42,790 nucleotides of DNA from an uncultured Clostridiaceae bacterium. Lineage in GTDB: Bacteria > Bacillota > Clostridia > TANB77 > CAG-508. Shown here piece after piece: positions 33,305 to 42,766 of this stretch. Positions within the stretch are counted from its first letter, which is position 1. Each line of letters begins with the position of its first letter. Location: contig CATXTS010000003.1 of the NCBI GenBank assembly GCA_958402495.1, positions 1-42,790 of the forward strand, in the 5' to 3' direction. Position numbers and translations under genes: made by a program. The notes under the pieces are model-generated. The model was given only the letters and a program-made list of their open reading frames with translations. It made no database searches and had not been told where the DNA came from.

Positions 33305-35635
33305 CTATTGTAAAATCTCTAGTCCTGCAAATTTTGCCATTAATCGTTTATGCCCTGCTTTATCAAATTGTATATCTACTTTTAAATCGTCTCCTTCTGC
33401 TTCTATAGAATGTATCGTTCCTTCTCCAAACTTCTTATGATATACACGTTGTCCTGCTTTATATTGGGATTTATCAAAGCTTTCCTTTGGTTTTTGAATA
33501 CTATTTAAGAAACTTTCCGCTGTTCTAAAAGCAAATCCTTGATTCACATTGGTATTTTCTTTCTTCTGCCCAATATGATTAGCTGCTACTGTTACGCCTG
33601 CTGTTTCTCCAAATTTATAGGTTTTTACTTTTCCGGCATAGTTTTTACCATATTCCCATCCATAACTACTATCTTTAAATGTTTCTTCTGCTTGTTTTGG
33701 ATTCTCTATTTCTTCATATCCTTCTAATAAGTCTTCTGGAATTTCTTTCACAAATCTGGATATCGCATTATAACTAGTTGAGCCAAATATCGTTCTACGT
33801 TTTGCACAAGTTAAAAATAAGTTTTTCTTGGCTCTGGTTATGCCTACATAAAATAGACGTCTTTCTTCTTCTAAATCTTTTGGTTCTCCTATAGATTGAT
33901 AACCTGGGAAAATGCCTTCTTCCATTCCTACTAAAAATACTGCTGGAAATTCTAGCCCTTTTGCACTATGTAAGGTCATTAATGTAACCATATCATCTGT
34001 TTCTTCTAAGTTATCGATATCACTAGATAAGGTAATACTTTCTAAGAACTCATTTAGAGAATTTTCTGCAAATTCTTCCTCAAATTCCATGGCAACGGTT
34101 ACTAATTCTTCTAAGTTTTGAATTCTGCTTTCTGCTTCTATGGTGTTTTCTAATTCTAAAGCTTTTGTATAACCTGTTTTGTTCAAAGTTTCTTTTAATA
34201 ATTCTGAAATTAATAATTCTTCTTTTTTATTTCTTAAATCTTCTATTGTTTCTATAAATTCTTTTGCATTTAGATATACGCGATTTAAACCATATTGCTC
34301 AGCATGTTTGATTATTTCATACATAGAAGTTCCTTGTTCTTGTGCAATTACTTGTATATTATCTATACTGGTTTTTCCAATTCCTCTTTTAGGTTCATTA
34401 ATAATTCTCTTTAAAGAAATATTGTCTGATGGATTAGCAATTAAACGTAAATAACTAATAGCATCTTTAATTTCTTTTCTTTCGTAGAATTTTAATCCTC
34501 CAATAATTTTATAAGGAATATCTTCTCTTCTTAAAATATCTTCTATGGCTCTGGATTGGGAGTTCATACGATATAAGATAGCAAAATCGGAATAATGGTC
34601 TAATTCTTCTCTTTTCAGATGACGAATTTGTTCAATAATATATCTTGCCTCATCATATTCATCATCTCCTTGATAAATACAAGGCAAGCTACCTTCCCCA
34701 TTTTCTGTCCATAATTTTTTATCATATTTTGCTTCATTATGCTGAATGACACTATTGGCAGCTTTTAAGATATTGCCTGTACATCTATAATTTTGCTCTA
34801 ATTTTATAATTTGTGTGCCTGGAAAATCTTTTTCGAAGTTTAATATATTAGAAATATCTGCTCCTCTAAAGCTGTAAATACCTTGGTCATTGTCTCCTAC
34901 AACGGTGATATTGCCATATCGAGAAGCAAGTATCGTGACTAAGGTAAATTGTGCTTTATTCGTATCTTGATATTCATCCACTAATACATATTTAAACTTT
35001 TCGGTATAATATTCTAAGATATCTGGATTTTCTGTTAAAATTTTAATCGTATCATTAATAATATCATCAAAGTCAATGGCGTTATTTTCTTTTAAACGTC
35101 TTTGATATAGTTCATAGATTTCTGCAATTTTGCTTTTTCTATAATCTCCTGCATATTTTACACTATAAGCTTTTGGTTCTAGCATTTCATTTTTGGCATT
35201 ACTAATTTCTGCTAATACCCCTTTATCGCTAAATAATTTATCATCTATGCTTAGGGCTTTCAGACATTCTTTTATTAATGTCTTTTGATCACTAGTATCA
35301 AAAATCAGGAAAGAACTATCAAACCCAATTCTATCAATGAATTTTCTTAAAATACGTACACAAATAGAATGGAAAGTTCCCATCCAGATATCCTTTGCTG
35401 CATCTCCTACTAAATTTTCTACCCTTTGTTTCATTTCATTGGCTGCCTTGTTCGTAAAGGTAATGGCTAATATATTCCATGGTAATACTTTTTCTTCTGC
35501 CATCAAATAGGCTATTTTATGGGTTAGTACCTTTGTCTTACCGCTTCCTGCTCCCGCAATGACTAAACAAGGTCCTTGCACTGCTAAAACGGCTTCTCTT
35601 TGTTTGTTATTTAATCCTTCTATTAAATCTTGCAT
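33305..35635 (-). CDS. pcrA: ATP-dependent DNA helicase PcrA (UvrD/Rep family)
   Basis: 776 residues, normal for PcrA. Superfamily 1A motifs are readable: Walker A AGAGSGKT (27-34), motif Ia TFTNKAANEMKQR, Walker B LVDEYQD (about 217-223), GDNDQGIYSFRGAD, EQNYRC, VTLMTLHSAKGLEF and VGITRAKK. The C-terminal tail has the PcrA-type RNA-polymerase-interaction domain (KAGQRVYHKKFGEGTI). A 3'-5' helicase for repair and rolling-circle replication. It has its own consensus promoter. Intact. Confidence 0.95.
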   Translation of the reverse strand: MQDLIEGLNNKQREAVLAVQGPCLVIAGAGSGKTKVLTHKIAYLMAEEKVLPWNILAITFTNKAANEMKQRVENLVGDAAKDIWMGTFHSICVRILRKFIDRIGFDSSFLIFDTSDQKTLIKECLKALSIDDKLFSDKGVLAEISNAKNEMLEPKAYSVKYAGDYRKSKIAEIYELYQRRLKENNAIDFDDIINDTIKILTENPDILEYYTEKFKYVLVDEYQDTNKAQFTLVTILASRYGNITVVGDNDQGIYSFRGADISNILNFEKDFPGTQIIKLEQNYRCTGNILKAANSVIQHNEAKYDKKLWTENGEGSLPCIYQGDDEYDEARYIIEQIRHLKREELDHYSDFAILYRMNSQSRAIEDILRREDIPYKIIGGLKFYERKEIKDAISYLRLIANPSDNISLKRIINEPKRGIGKTSIDNIQVIAQEQGTSMYEIIKHAEQYGLNRVYLNAKEFIETIEDLRNKKEELLISELLKETLNKTGYTKALELENTIEAESRIQNLEELVTVAMEFEEEFAENSLNEFLESITLSSDIDNLEETDDMVTLMTLHSAKGLEFPAVFLVGMEEGIFPGYQSIGEPKDLEEERRLFYVGITRAKKNLFLTCAKRRTIFGSTSYNAISRFVKEIPEDLLEGYEEIENPKQAEETFKDSSYGWEYGKNYAGKVKTYKFGETAGVTVAANHIGQKKENTNVNQGFAFRTAESFLNSIQKPKESFDKSQYKAGQRVYHKKFGEGTIHSIEAEGDDLKVDIQFDKAGHKRLMAKFAGLEILQ

Positions 35636-35668
35636 GTTATCTCCTTTTTAGAACTTCTGTTTGTATCT

Positions 35669-35697
35669 ATTTTATTCCTTTTTACGCTTTCTGTCAA
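35669..35697 (-). promoter_or_regulatory. Promoter for pcrA
   Basis: TTGACA (35697-35692), 17-nt spacer, TAAAAT (35674-35669) on the minus strand, 33 nt upstream of the start codon. Confidence 0.7.
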
Positions 35698-35702
35698 CCT
35701 CT

Positions 35703-36191
35703 TTATGCATTTTTTTCTAATTGATTTTCTATTCTTTTTACTATTTTTTCTATTTGGCTATTTAATTCTTCTGCACATTGCTCATAGACTGCTTGTCCAT
35801 ATCCCATAGGGTCTGTTATATCTATATCTTTTCCTTCTTGGTCTGTTTGCGCATATTCTTTTATGGTATATACTTTTCCTTTTAAAAATGGATACTTATA
35901 TAAAACAGCTTGTTTATGTGAGATAGTTGCACATAAAATCAAATCCATTTCTTCTATATCGGCATCTTCTATGTTGGTGGCTCTATGTCTACTAATATCT
36001 ATCTGATATGGTTTTAATGCCTCTATTGCTTCATAAGATGCATAATCACCCGTTTGTGCAAAAACACCACAAGAATATACTTTTATATTTTCTATTTGCT
36101 TTTGTTCTAATTTCTTTTTTAATAGGCCTTCTGCCATAGGACTTCTACAGTTATTGCCTGTACAAACGAACATAATTTTCAATTTTTTCAC
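35703..36191 (-). CDS. Low-molecular-weight protein phosphatase (Tyr or Arg type)
   Basis: 162 residues with the P-loop VCTGNNCRSPMAEG: Cys10 nucleophile, Arg16, CX5R-S signature. The general-acid Asp is in ITDPMGYG (about 125-132). In this family the residue after GN tunes specificity: Thr in the arginine phosphatase YwlE, Ile in tyrosine phosphatases. Here it is Asn14, so the substrate cannot be assigned. The CTGN start is more YwlE-like. Its stop codon lies only 6 nt before the pcrA promoter. Confidence 0.85.
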   Translation of the reverse strand: MKKLKIMFVCTGNNCRSPMAEGLLKKKLEQKQIENIKVYSCGVFAQTGDYASYEAIEALKPYQIDISRHRATNIEDADIEEMDLILCATISHKQAVLYKYPFLKGKVYTIKEYAQTDQEGKDIDITDPMGYGQAVYEQCAEELNSQIEKIVKRIENQLEKNA

Positions 36192-36255
36192 TCCTTTTTT
36201 ACTGCCTGTTTATTATATCAGTTCTATTTCTTTCTGCCAATATTTTTAAAGAAAA

Positions 36256-36289
36256 AGATAACATTTTTAAGAATTCAAAAATGTTATCT
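36256..36289 (-). terminator. Terminator of the coiled-coil protein gene
   Basis: Perfect 13-bp arms (36256-36268 and 36277-36289) around an 8-nt loop, 8 nt after the stop codon. Confidence 0.7.
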
Positions 36290-36296
36290 CTTTTCC

Positions 36297-37490
36297 TTAT
36301 TCTTGGACTAAATCGTTTCCTTCTTCTTGAAAAGGTGTATATCCTCTTTTTATTGCTATGGTATTATATTTTTGAATTAATAAATCTTCTTCTCTCCTAT
36401 AGGCTTCTACTCTTTCTTTCCAAAAATCCGTTAATATTGCTCTTTGGTTTTCTTCTTTTTCCACTATTTGTATGCCTTTTGCCCTCAACATGGCTATTTC
36501 ACTTTCATATTGCTGATATACATCAAAACGTGTTTGTTTCTTATTTTGTGCCTTTTCTACTAATAGATTGCTTTTTTCTAGCAGCTGGCTTGCTGTTTGT
36601 TCATATGGCGCCGTGTACTTTGTGCGGATGTCTTCTACTAGTAATTCTTGTATTAACAGTTCTTTATATTTTTCAACTATGCTCTTTTTATCTACACTTC
36701 TTGCTAACTGTATTCTCTTTATTCTTTGCTTTGCTAAAGTAACCATATCTTCTTCTGATAATGGTTTTGTCATCAATTCCCTATCTGTATTATTTAAAAT
36801 TTCTTTTATATCTTCTTGTGTTAAGTCATTTTCTTCTGTTGGTACTTTTGTTGCGTCAAATTTTAAATCATTAGAAAATTGTTTTCTAGTATTTTTTTCT
36901 TCTCTTTGTTTTTCTAACATTTCTTCTAACGCCTGTATTCTTTCCTCTGAAAGTGTAAATGGCGTTTTGCTTTTTATTTGAAATTGGTCTGTAAGATGTT
37001 CTTTACTAAAAATCTCTTCAAATTCTGGCGTAAGTTCTAAACGATATTCTGGTTGATTCATTTTGGCTATATAAAAAGTATTATAAAAATTTTTAGATGT
37101 GTGACTTGGTGTCCCACACTGTATTAAAAATGTCTTCATATATTTATCAAAGTTATCCCTAATTTCTCCTACTCTTAAATCTCTTACATCTTTGAACTTA
37201 GCTATCGGAAAATAGTGTTTTCCCTCTTCTTCCCCTTTTGCCATATAATATAGCAACATGGCTTTTTTATCAAAATTTTCTACACTGATAATAGAACCAC
37301 CTTTATTTAAATCAAAAATTTTTGACATATCTATTTGGTAACATTCTTCTATTTTTTGTGGTTTTTCATTTTTTCTTGTTTGAATATTCCTTTGTTTTTC
37401 TAATTCTTCATTTCCTGCATTTAACGCTTTAATACCTTCTTGCGTTTTTAATTTTCTTTTAATCCAGTCTATTACAAGCATATTTCTCAC
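36297..37490 (-). CDS. Coiled-coil protein of unknown function
   Basis: 397 residues from a GTG, or 394 from the ATG at 37481, which has GGGTGAG at good spacing. There is no signal peptide or membrane helix. The N-terminal half (about 50-170) looks globular, with IDMSKIFDLNKGGSIISVEN and repeated aromatic residues. From about 175 the protein is almost entirely charged helix with coiled-coil potential (EERIQALEEMLEKQREEKNT). I do not recognise the family. It stands alone between a terminator and a short gap, so context gives no role. Confidence 0.65.
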   Translation of the reverse strand: MRNMLVIDWIKRKLKTQEGIKALNAGNEELEKQRNIQTRKNEKPQKIEECYQIDMSKIFDLNKGGSIISVENFDKKAMLLYYMAKGEEEGKHYFPIAKFKDVRDLRVGEIRDNFDKYMKTFLIQCGTPSHTSKNFYNTFYIAKMNQPEYRLELTPEFEEIFSKEHLTDQFQIKSKTPFTLSEERIQALEEMLEKQREEKNTRKQFSNDLKFDATKVPTEENDLTQEDIKEILNNTDRELMTKPLSEEDMVTLAKQRIKRIQLARSVDKKSIVEKYKELLIQELLVEDIRTKYTAPYEQTASQLLEKSNLLVEKAQNKKQTRFDVYQQYESEIAMLRAKGIQIVEKEENQRAILTDFWKERVEAYRREEDLLIQKYNTIAIKRGYTPFQEEGNDLVQE

Positions 37491-37576
37491 CCATCTTTTG
37501 TATTTTTATTAATTATATCAATAGAATCCTTTATTAACAATACTTTTACATAATTTTTTGCCTTATTTATCTGTTT

Positions 37577-37678
37577 TTATAGCATAACGGCTAAAATACC
37601 TATTAAAAAGCCTAACATATTTCCGACTGCCGTCATTCTTCCTTGGTATAGTTTATTAGATTCTGGTATTAATTCTCC
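37577..37678 (-). pseudogene. ZIP transporter C-terminus in the +1 frame
   Basis: Continues the ZIP protein after the frame break: GELIPESNKLYQGRMTAVGN then MLGFLIGILAVML and TAA. This is the usual end of ZIP proteins (GELIPES and a last membrane helix), so it belongs to the gene at 37656-38321. Intact length would be about 247 residues. Confidence 0.82.
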
Positions 37679-38321
37679 GAGAGACAATATATAACATGGC
37701 ACCTGCTGCAAAGCTTAAACATATGGCAATGACATCTTGTGATATTCCTCCTACTAGTGCACCAAAAAAAGCACCTACTCCTGTTGTAATACCGGATAAA
37801 ATGACATAGAAGACCACTTTTAGTGGATGCATGCCTCCATTTTTCATTGGTACACTCATGGAAATTCCTTCTGGAATATCATGCAAGCATATAGCAATTG
37901 CTAAAGAATAGCCTAATGTTAAAGACGCACCAAATCCAGAACCTATTGCTAGACCTTCTGGGAAGTTATGGATGGCTAATCCGATACTGACGACTATGCC
38001 TGTTTTTAAAAGACTATTTTTATTATCTGTAAATCTTGTGTTGGTACTAAACTTTTTCTGTACGATAACATCACAAATTATCATTGTTACAATTCCTGCT
38101 ATTATTCCTAATAATACATTGCTCAACTGGGCAATTTCTAATGCTTCTGGTATTAAGTCAAAGCAAACAATTGCCAGCATTAAACCAGAGGCAAATGATA
38201 AAATAAAACTTAAAAATTTATTAGATGTTTTTTTACATACAACGCCTATTATACCACCTATTGTGGTGCCAAAGGTTCCAAAAAACAATCCAATTAGTGT
38301 AGTTTGTATTAAATTTTCCAA
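37656..38321 (-). CDS. ZIP family divalent metal transporter, last helix lost by a +1 frame break
   Basis: 221 residues in the zero frame. ZIP carriers import zinc, iron or manganese. Helices 4 and 5 carry the binuclear metal site: AIHNFPEGLAIG (about 117-128) and LHDIPEGISMS (about 146-156). The frame runs correctly to GAMLYIVS, then reads CGG AGA and ends 6 codons later (RRINTRI), replacing the conserved GELIPES and the final helix. The extra base is 37679; removing it restores a 247-residue protein. It lies 62 bp after prfA. Confidence 0.88.
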   Translation of the reverse strand: MENLIQTTLIGLFFGTFGTTIGGIIGVVCKKTSNKFLSFILSFASGLMLAIVCFDLIPEALEIAQLSNVLLGIIAGIVTMIICDVIVQKKFSTNTRFTDNKNSLLKTGIVVSIGLAIHNFPEGLAIGSGFGASLTLGYSLAIAICLHDIPEGISMSVPMKNGGMHPLKVVFYVILSGITTGVGAFFGALVGGISQDVIAICLSFAAGAMLYIVSRRINTRI

Positions 38322-38383
38322 AAGAAAGACCCCTTTAAATATACTTTGTTTAAGTGTATTTAAAAAGGTCTTACTTTATGCTT

Positions 38384-39445
38384 TTATTCTTCATTTCCTT
38401 TTAATCTTTCTGCTCTATCGGCAGCAATTAAATTATCAATCATTTCATCTAAATTACCATTTAAGAAATCCTCAAACTGATATACATTAAAACCAATTCT
38501 ATGGTCTGTAATTCTTCCTTGTGGATAATTATAAGTACGTATTTTTTCACTTCTATCTCCACTACCTACTTGACTTTTTCTTTCATTTGCAATTTGACTG
38601 TCTCTTTTTTCTCTTTCTTGTTCATACAAACGAGAGCGTAATAATCGCATAGCATATTCTCTATTTTGTAGTTGTGAACGTTCTGTTTGACATTCTGCTA
38701 CAATCCCTGTAGGAATATGTATTAACCTTACAGCTGATGAAGTTTTATTAACATGTTGTCCACCAGCACCAGAAGCTCTATAAACTTCTAATTTGATATC
38801 TGATGGGTTAATATCAATTTCTACATCTTCTACTTCTGGAAGTACAGCTACGGTTGCAGTAGATGTGTGAATTCTTCCACTACTTTCTGTATCTGGAACA
38901 CGTTGTACTCTATGGACACCACTTTCAAATTTCAAACGACTATATGCCCCTTTTCCAGTAATCATAAAAGAAATTTCTTTGTAGCCTCCTAATTCTGTTG
39001 CATTTTCGTTTAGGACTTCTAATTTCCAATGTTTTCTTTCTGCATACATGGTATACATTCTAAATAAAGTACCTGCAAACAAAGCTGCCTCTTCGCCTCC
39101 AGCTCCACCTCTAATTTCGCAAATAACATTTTTATCATCATCTGGGTCTTTTGGAATTAATAAAACTTTTAATTCTTCTTCTATTCTTGGCATTTGTTCT
39201 TTGGCATTTAGCATCTCTTCTTCAGCTAATTCTTTCATTTCTGGGTCATTCATCATTTCTTTAGCTTCTTCAAAGGCTTGTTTTGCTTTCTTATATTCTC
39301 TATATTTTTCTACAATTGGCTCTAACTCTGCATGTTCTTTCATGTAGTCTCTCCACTCTGTTTGTCTACTAATAATTTCTGGGTCACTTATTTTTTGTGT
39401 TAATTCTTCATAACGTTTTTCTACTGTCTCTAATTTGTCAAACAT
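38384..39445 (-). CDS. prfA: Peptide chain release factor 1
   Basis: 353 residues, full length for RF1. It recognises UAA and UAG. The stop-codon-reading PxT motif is PDT (184-186), within VQRVPDTESSGRIHTST, and the catalytic GGQ is at 228-230 (SGAGGQHVN). A Gly-rich GGAGGEEAALFAG lies at 113-125. Domain order is normal. It starts after a gap from the cytidylate-kinase-like gene; the ZIP gene follows by 62 bp. An intact RF1 argues against UAG or UAA being generally reassigned in this organism. Confidence 0.95.
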   Translation of the reverse strand: MFDKLETVEKRYEELTQKISDPEIISRQTEWRDYMKEHAELEPIVEKYREYKKAKQAFEEAKEMMNDPEMKELAEEEMLNAKEQMPRIEEELKVLLIPKDPDDDKNVICEIRGGAGGEEAALFAGTLFRMYTMYAERKHWKLEVLNENATELGGYKEISFMITGKGAYSRLKFESGVHRVQRVPDTESSGRIHTSTATVAVLPEVEDVEIDINPSDIKLEVYRASGAGGQHVNKTSSAVRLIHIPTGIVAECQTERSQLQNREYAMRLLRSRLYEQEREKRDSQIANERKSQVGSGDRSEKIRTYNYPQGRITDHRIGFNVYQFEDFLNGNLDEMIDNLIAADRAERLKGNEE

Positions 39446-39532
39446 GTTATTTCTCCCTTTCTCTTTTTTTGCAAGCTTATTATACTATATTTTCTGTATT
39501 TATACAATAGCCCTCTTTAGAGATTTTTTTCG

Positions 39533-40150
39533 TTATCTATTCATTAATTTTTTTACTATGTTTTCTATTAATTCAATCGTTTCTTCTACTCCTAACTTTG
39601 CTGTATCTATTAATACATCATAACCTTCTTTTGCTCCCCATTTTTCCTCTGTATAATAGGCATAATAACTAGCTCTTTGTTTATCTATTTTTTCAATTGC
39701 TTTTTTTGCTTTTTGTTCTGACATTCCTGCAAATTCTACTTTTCTATTTATTTTAAAATTTACATCTGATGCATATAGGAAAATATGTAACGTATCTGGT
39801 TTATCCCTTAAAATGACATTTGCACACCTTCCTATGATAATACTGTTGTTTTCTTGTGCAATTTCTTCAATAATTTTAGATGTCTCTATGAAATATTTAT
39901 CTTCTGTTGGAAGGTCTGTTAAAGAATTCACACTATCTTCAAAGGACATAGCTGACATTGCTAACGTATACCAAAAACTGTTTTTGTGTTTTTCATCCAT
40001 GGATTCTAATAGTTTCTCATTAATATTTTTTTCTTTTGATAATCTTTGTATAATCTCTTTATCATAAAAAGACATTTGTAATCTTTTAGCTAATTGCTCT
40101 CCTATATATTTTCCTCCACTACCATACTCTCTACCAATTGTAATAATCAT
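39533..40150 (-). CDS. Cytidylate kinase-like family protein
   Basis: 205 residues with the P-loop variant IGREYGSGGKYIGEQLAKRL at the N-terminus, IIIGRCANVIL (about 98-108) and the C-terminal helix IDTAKLGVEETIELI. This matches the cytidylate-kinase-like group common in Clostridia, distinct from the Cmk needed for nucleotide metabolism; the true substrate is unknown. It follows the MATE gene with a 1-nt gap, so the two are co-transcribed. Confidence 0.85.
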   Translation of the reverse strand: MIITIGREYGSGGKYIGEQLAKRLQMSFYDKEIIQRLSKEKNINEKLLESMDEKHKNSFWYTLAMSAMSFEDSVNSLTDLPTEDKYFIETSKIIEEIAQENNSIIIGRCANVILRDKPDTLHIFLYASDVNFKINRKVEFAGMSEQKAKKAIEKIDKQRASYYAYYTEEKWGAKEGYDVLIDTAKLGVEETIELIENIVKKLMNR

Positions 40151-40151
40151 T

Positions 40152-41558
40152 CTATTTTACCTCCTCTTTTTCTAATTTTTTGATTTGTTTTACTTCTAAT
40201 CCAACCAATATAACTGCTAATACAAAGGCTAACCCATCTGCTGTTGGTCCTGCAAATAAAATACCTTCTATGCCAAATAGTTGACTTAGTAATAACATAG
40301 CTGGTATTAAAAATAAAATCTGTCTAGATAAAGAAATCATGGCTGACTTCATTGGTTTTCCTATTGCTTGCATAAATATACCAGAAATCATTTGAAAACT
40401 ATTTAATAGAATAAACATTAAAAAGATTTTAAAACTCTTTTGTGCAAATTCATTATATAGTCCATTTTCTTGTCCAAATAGGCTAATAACCATTTGTGGA
40501 AATAATTGAAATATAATCGTTCCTACCAAAGTAATGATAGCCCCTATTTCTATTGCTTTAATAAAAGTTTGCAATACTCTTTTATATTGCTTTGCTCCAT
40601 AGTTGAATCCTAAAATTGGTTGCGCTCCTACGGCTATACCAATAATAATGGAATTTACAATTTGATTAACTTTCATAACAATGCCTAGCGCAGATAAAGG
40701 TATATCACTTCCATATTTAGAGGCTGCCCCATATTTAGCTAATAATTGATTCATAACAATTAAAACAACCGTTATGGATATCTGGGTAATAAAACTAGAA
40801 ATTCCTAAACTTAATATATTTTTTATAGTTTTTACTTTTAAAGTTAAACTTTCTTTTGTTACCTCTACCATTTTAAATTTGGGAATATACATAATGGATA
40901 AAATACCAGAAACCACCTGGCCTACTACAGTGGCTATAGCGGCTCCTTCTACACCCCATTTTAGTACAAAAATAGCAATGGGGTCTAAAATAACATTAAT
41001 AATCGCTCCTATTAACATAGTCCTCATGGCATAGGTTGGTGAACCATCTGCTCTAATCATAGAATTTAAAGTATTGGTTAACATGAAAAATGGTAATCCT
41101 AATACAATATAAAACATATACCCTTTTGCATAACTATAAGATGCTTGTGTTACACCAAACAATTTTAATAATGGTTCTGTTGCTATTAATCCTACCACTA
41201 AAAATAGAATACTAATTAAAATTACCAAAGTTATTCCATTACCAATTCCTTTTTTAGCACTTTCTTTATCTTTTTTACCTAAGCTTAAGCTTAAATGTGC
41301 TGCTGCTCCATCTCCTATTAATAGTGAAAAAGCTAAAGCAATAACTGTCAATGGGAATACAATATTGGTTGCTGTATTTCCTAAATAGCCAACGCCTTGT
41401 CCTATAAATATTTGGTCTACGATGTTATATAAAGCACTCACTAGTAAGGAAATAATACAAGGAATACTAAATTTTTTAATTAATTTTCCTATTTTTTCTG
41501 TTGCTAGTTCATTTGGCTTTACCTCTTCTTGTTTGTTTAATTCTTCTGTTTGTTCCAT
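40152..41558 (-). CDS. MATE family efflux transporter
   Basis: 468 residues with 12 predicted helices in two homologous halves: LIKKFSIPCIISLLVSALYN then VDQIFIGQGVGYLGNTA in the first half, and LGISSFITQISITVVLIVMN with GAQPILGFNYGAKQYKRV in the second. These are the standard MATE signatures. It exports cationic drugs or metabolites with Na+ or H+ entry; the substrate is not predictable. AAGGAGGAG precedes the ATG. First gene of a two-gene operon. Confidence 0.92.
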   Translation of the reverse strand: MEQTEELNKQEEVKPNELATEKIGKLIKKFSIPCIISLLVSALYNIVDQIFIGQGVGYLGNTATNIVFPLTVIALAFSLLIGDGAAAHLSLSLGKKDKESAKKGIGNGITLVILISILFLVVGLIATEPLLKLFGVTQASYSYAKGYMFYIVLGLPFFMLTNTLNSMIRADGSPTYAMRTMLIGAIINVILDPIAIFVLKWGVEGAAIATVVGQVVSGILSIMYIPKFKMVEVTKESLTLKVKTIKNILSLGISSFITQISITVVLIVMNQLLAKYGAASKYGSDIPLSALGIVMKVNQIVNSIIIGIAVGAQPILGFNYGAKQYKRVLQTFIKAIEIGAIITLVGTIIFQLFPQMVISLFGQENGLYNEFAQKSFKIFLMFILLNSFQMISGIFMQAIGKPMKSAMISLSRQILFLIPAMLLLSQLFGIEGILFAGPTADGLAFVLAVILVGLEVKQIKKLEKEEVK

Positions 41559-41586
41559 TTTTTCTCCTCCTTTTATTCATAGAAAT

Positions 41587-41633
41587 AACGAGTATCTTTA
41601 ACACCATTTCTTTTTGGTAAAAGACCACTCGTT
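41587..41633. terminator. Imperfect hairpin between the YhaN-like and MATE genes
   Basis: Outer arms AACGAGT (41587-41593) and ACTCGTT (41627-41633) enclose further pairing (TCTTT with AAAGA, ACC with GGT). It probably ends transcription of the upstream gene, but the T tract on the minus strand is poor. Confidence 0.4.
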
Positions 41634-41701
41634 TTTCACGTATGTTTGATTATATCACATTTTTTGATATCGTGTAAGTATTTTTTATTATTTTATTATT
41701 T

Positions 41702-42766
41702 TTAGGATAACTCTATTAATTGATAGGGTATAGCTTGTTTATCTAATATTTGTCTTTCTCTATTAGTACAGGTAAATAATAGTATTTGATATTCTGGAAA
41801 TGCTTTATCTAAATATATTAATATATTCTCTAAACGCTGTTCATCATAATAAGCAAAAGATTCGTCTAACATGATTGGTAATTTTTCTTGGGAAAGTTCT
41901 TGAATCATAGAAAGTCTTAGGGATATATACAGTTGGTCAATTGTCCCTACACTTAATTTTTTAGCTGGTATATATTCTCCATTTTCTTTTTCTACCATCA
42001 TTCCCACTTCATCGTTGACACTTACCTTTTGATATTTTCCATTAGAAATAGTGGAGATACTTTTTGATAGACTTTGTGTAAATTTCGGTGTTACATTTTC
42101 TTTCATTTTTTGATAGGCTTTTTCTAATACTTGTTTTACCAGTTCTATACACATATTGTCTTTTAGTAAATTTTCTTCTTGTTCTTTTAGTATTTCTATT
42201 TTTTCTTCTAAGAAAGCTAATTTTTCTAATTTTGGCAGAAGAGCATTTTTATCTAAAAATAAAGTATGTAATTCTAATTTATTTTCTTGCAATTGTTTTT
42301 CTACCTTTTCTTGTTCTTCTTCTATATTTTTTTCTATTAAATATTCATTTATTTTTTCTATATTCATTTTATTTAAATATTTATTTTTTATTTTTTCTTT
42401 TTCTAAATGATTTTCCATATTTATTTTTTGATTTAATTCTTGTATTTCATTTTTTCCCTCTTCTATATTTTTTTCTATTATTTCTATTTGTGAATTTATT
42501 TTTTCTAATTCTTTTTTTAACTGATTATTTTCTATTTCTTCTTCCTTTTTTAGTTGTATTTCCTTTTCTTCTTGTTTTTTATATTTTTTATAAAATACCA
42601 TATTATTATAAAAAACACCTAACAAATCTAACGGAATCAAGCAACTTAAAATATAGAATATAGAATTATTTTTTATAAGAATATGATTTAAAATAAATAA
42701 TAATATGAATACTATAAAAATACTAATACATATGGCATTTATTATTTTCTTTTTATTGCTCGGCAT
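41702..42766 (-). CDS. YhaN/SMC-like ATPase half with N-terminal membrane helices
   Basis: 354 residues: two hydrophobic helices (about 10-30 and 36-52), a long coiled coil (about 55-205, very Glu/Lys/Asn-rich), then the C-terminal half of an ABC/SMC-type ATPase with signature KKLSVGTIDQLYISLRLSM (about 268-286) and Walker B LPIMLDESFAYYDEQRLE (about 297-314). There is no Walker A; in YhaN-type proteins that lies in the N-terminal half of the same chain. Either the missing half is encoded by the gene that ends just inside this one at the window edge, or the gene is a truncated relic. The ATG at 42766 overlaps the upstream stop. Confidence 0.7.
   Translation of the reverse strand: MPSNKKKIINAICISIFIVFILLFILNHILIKNNSIFYILSCLIPLDLLGVFYNNMVFYKKYKKQEEKEIQLKKEEEIENNQLKKELEKINSQIEIIEKNIEEGKNEIQELNQKINMENHLEKEKIKNKYLNKMNIEKINEYLIEKNIEEEQEKVEKQLQENKLELHTLFLDKNALLPKLEKLAFLEEKIEILKEQEENLLKDNMCIELVKQVLEKAYQKMKENVTPKFTQSLSKSISTISNGKYQKVSVNDEVGMMVEKENGEYIPAKKLSVGTIDQLYISLRLSMIQELSQEKLPIMLDESFAYYDEQRLENILIYLDKAFPEYQILLFTCTNRERQILDKQAIPYQLIELS

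Noticed and set aside
36281..36742. Plus-strand open frame of 153 codons
   Set aside because: Lies antisense to the coiled-coil gene; Leu/Phe-rich product is the mirror of Glu/Lys codons, with no ribosome binding site.
42088..42663. Plus-strand open frame of 191 codons, extremely Leu/Phe-rich
   Set aside because: Exact antisense of the Glu/Lys-rich coiled coil of the YhaN-like gene; composition artefact.
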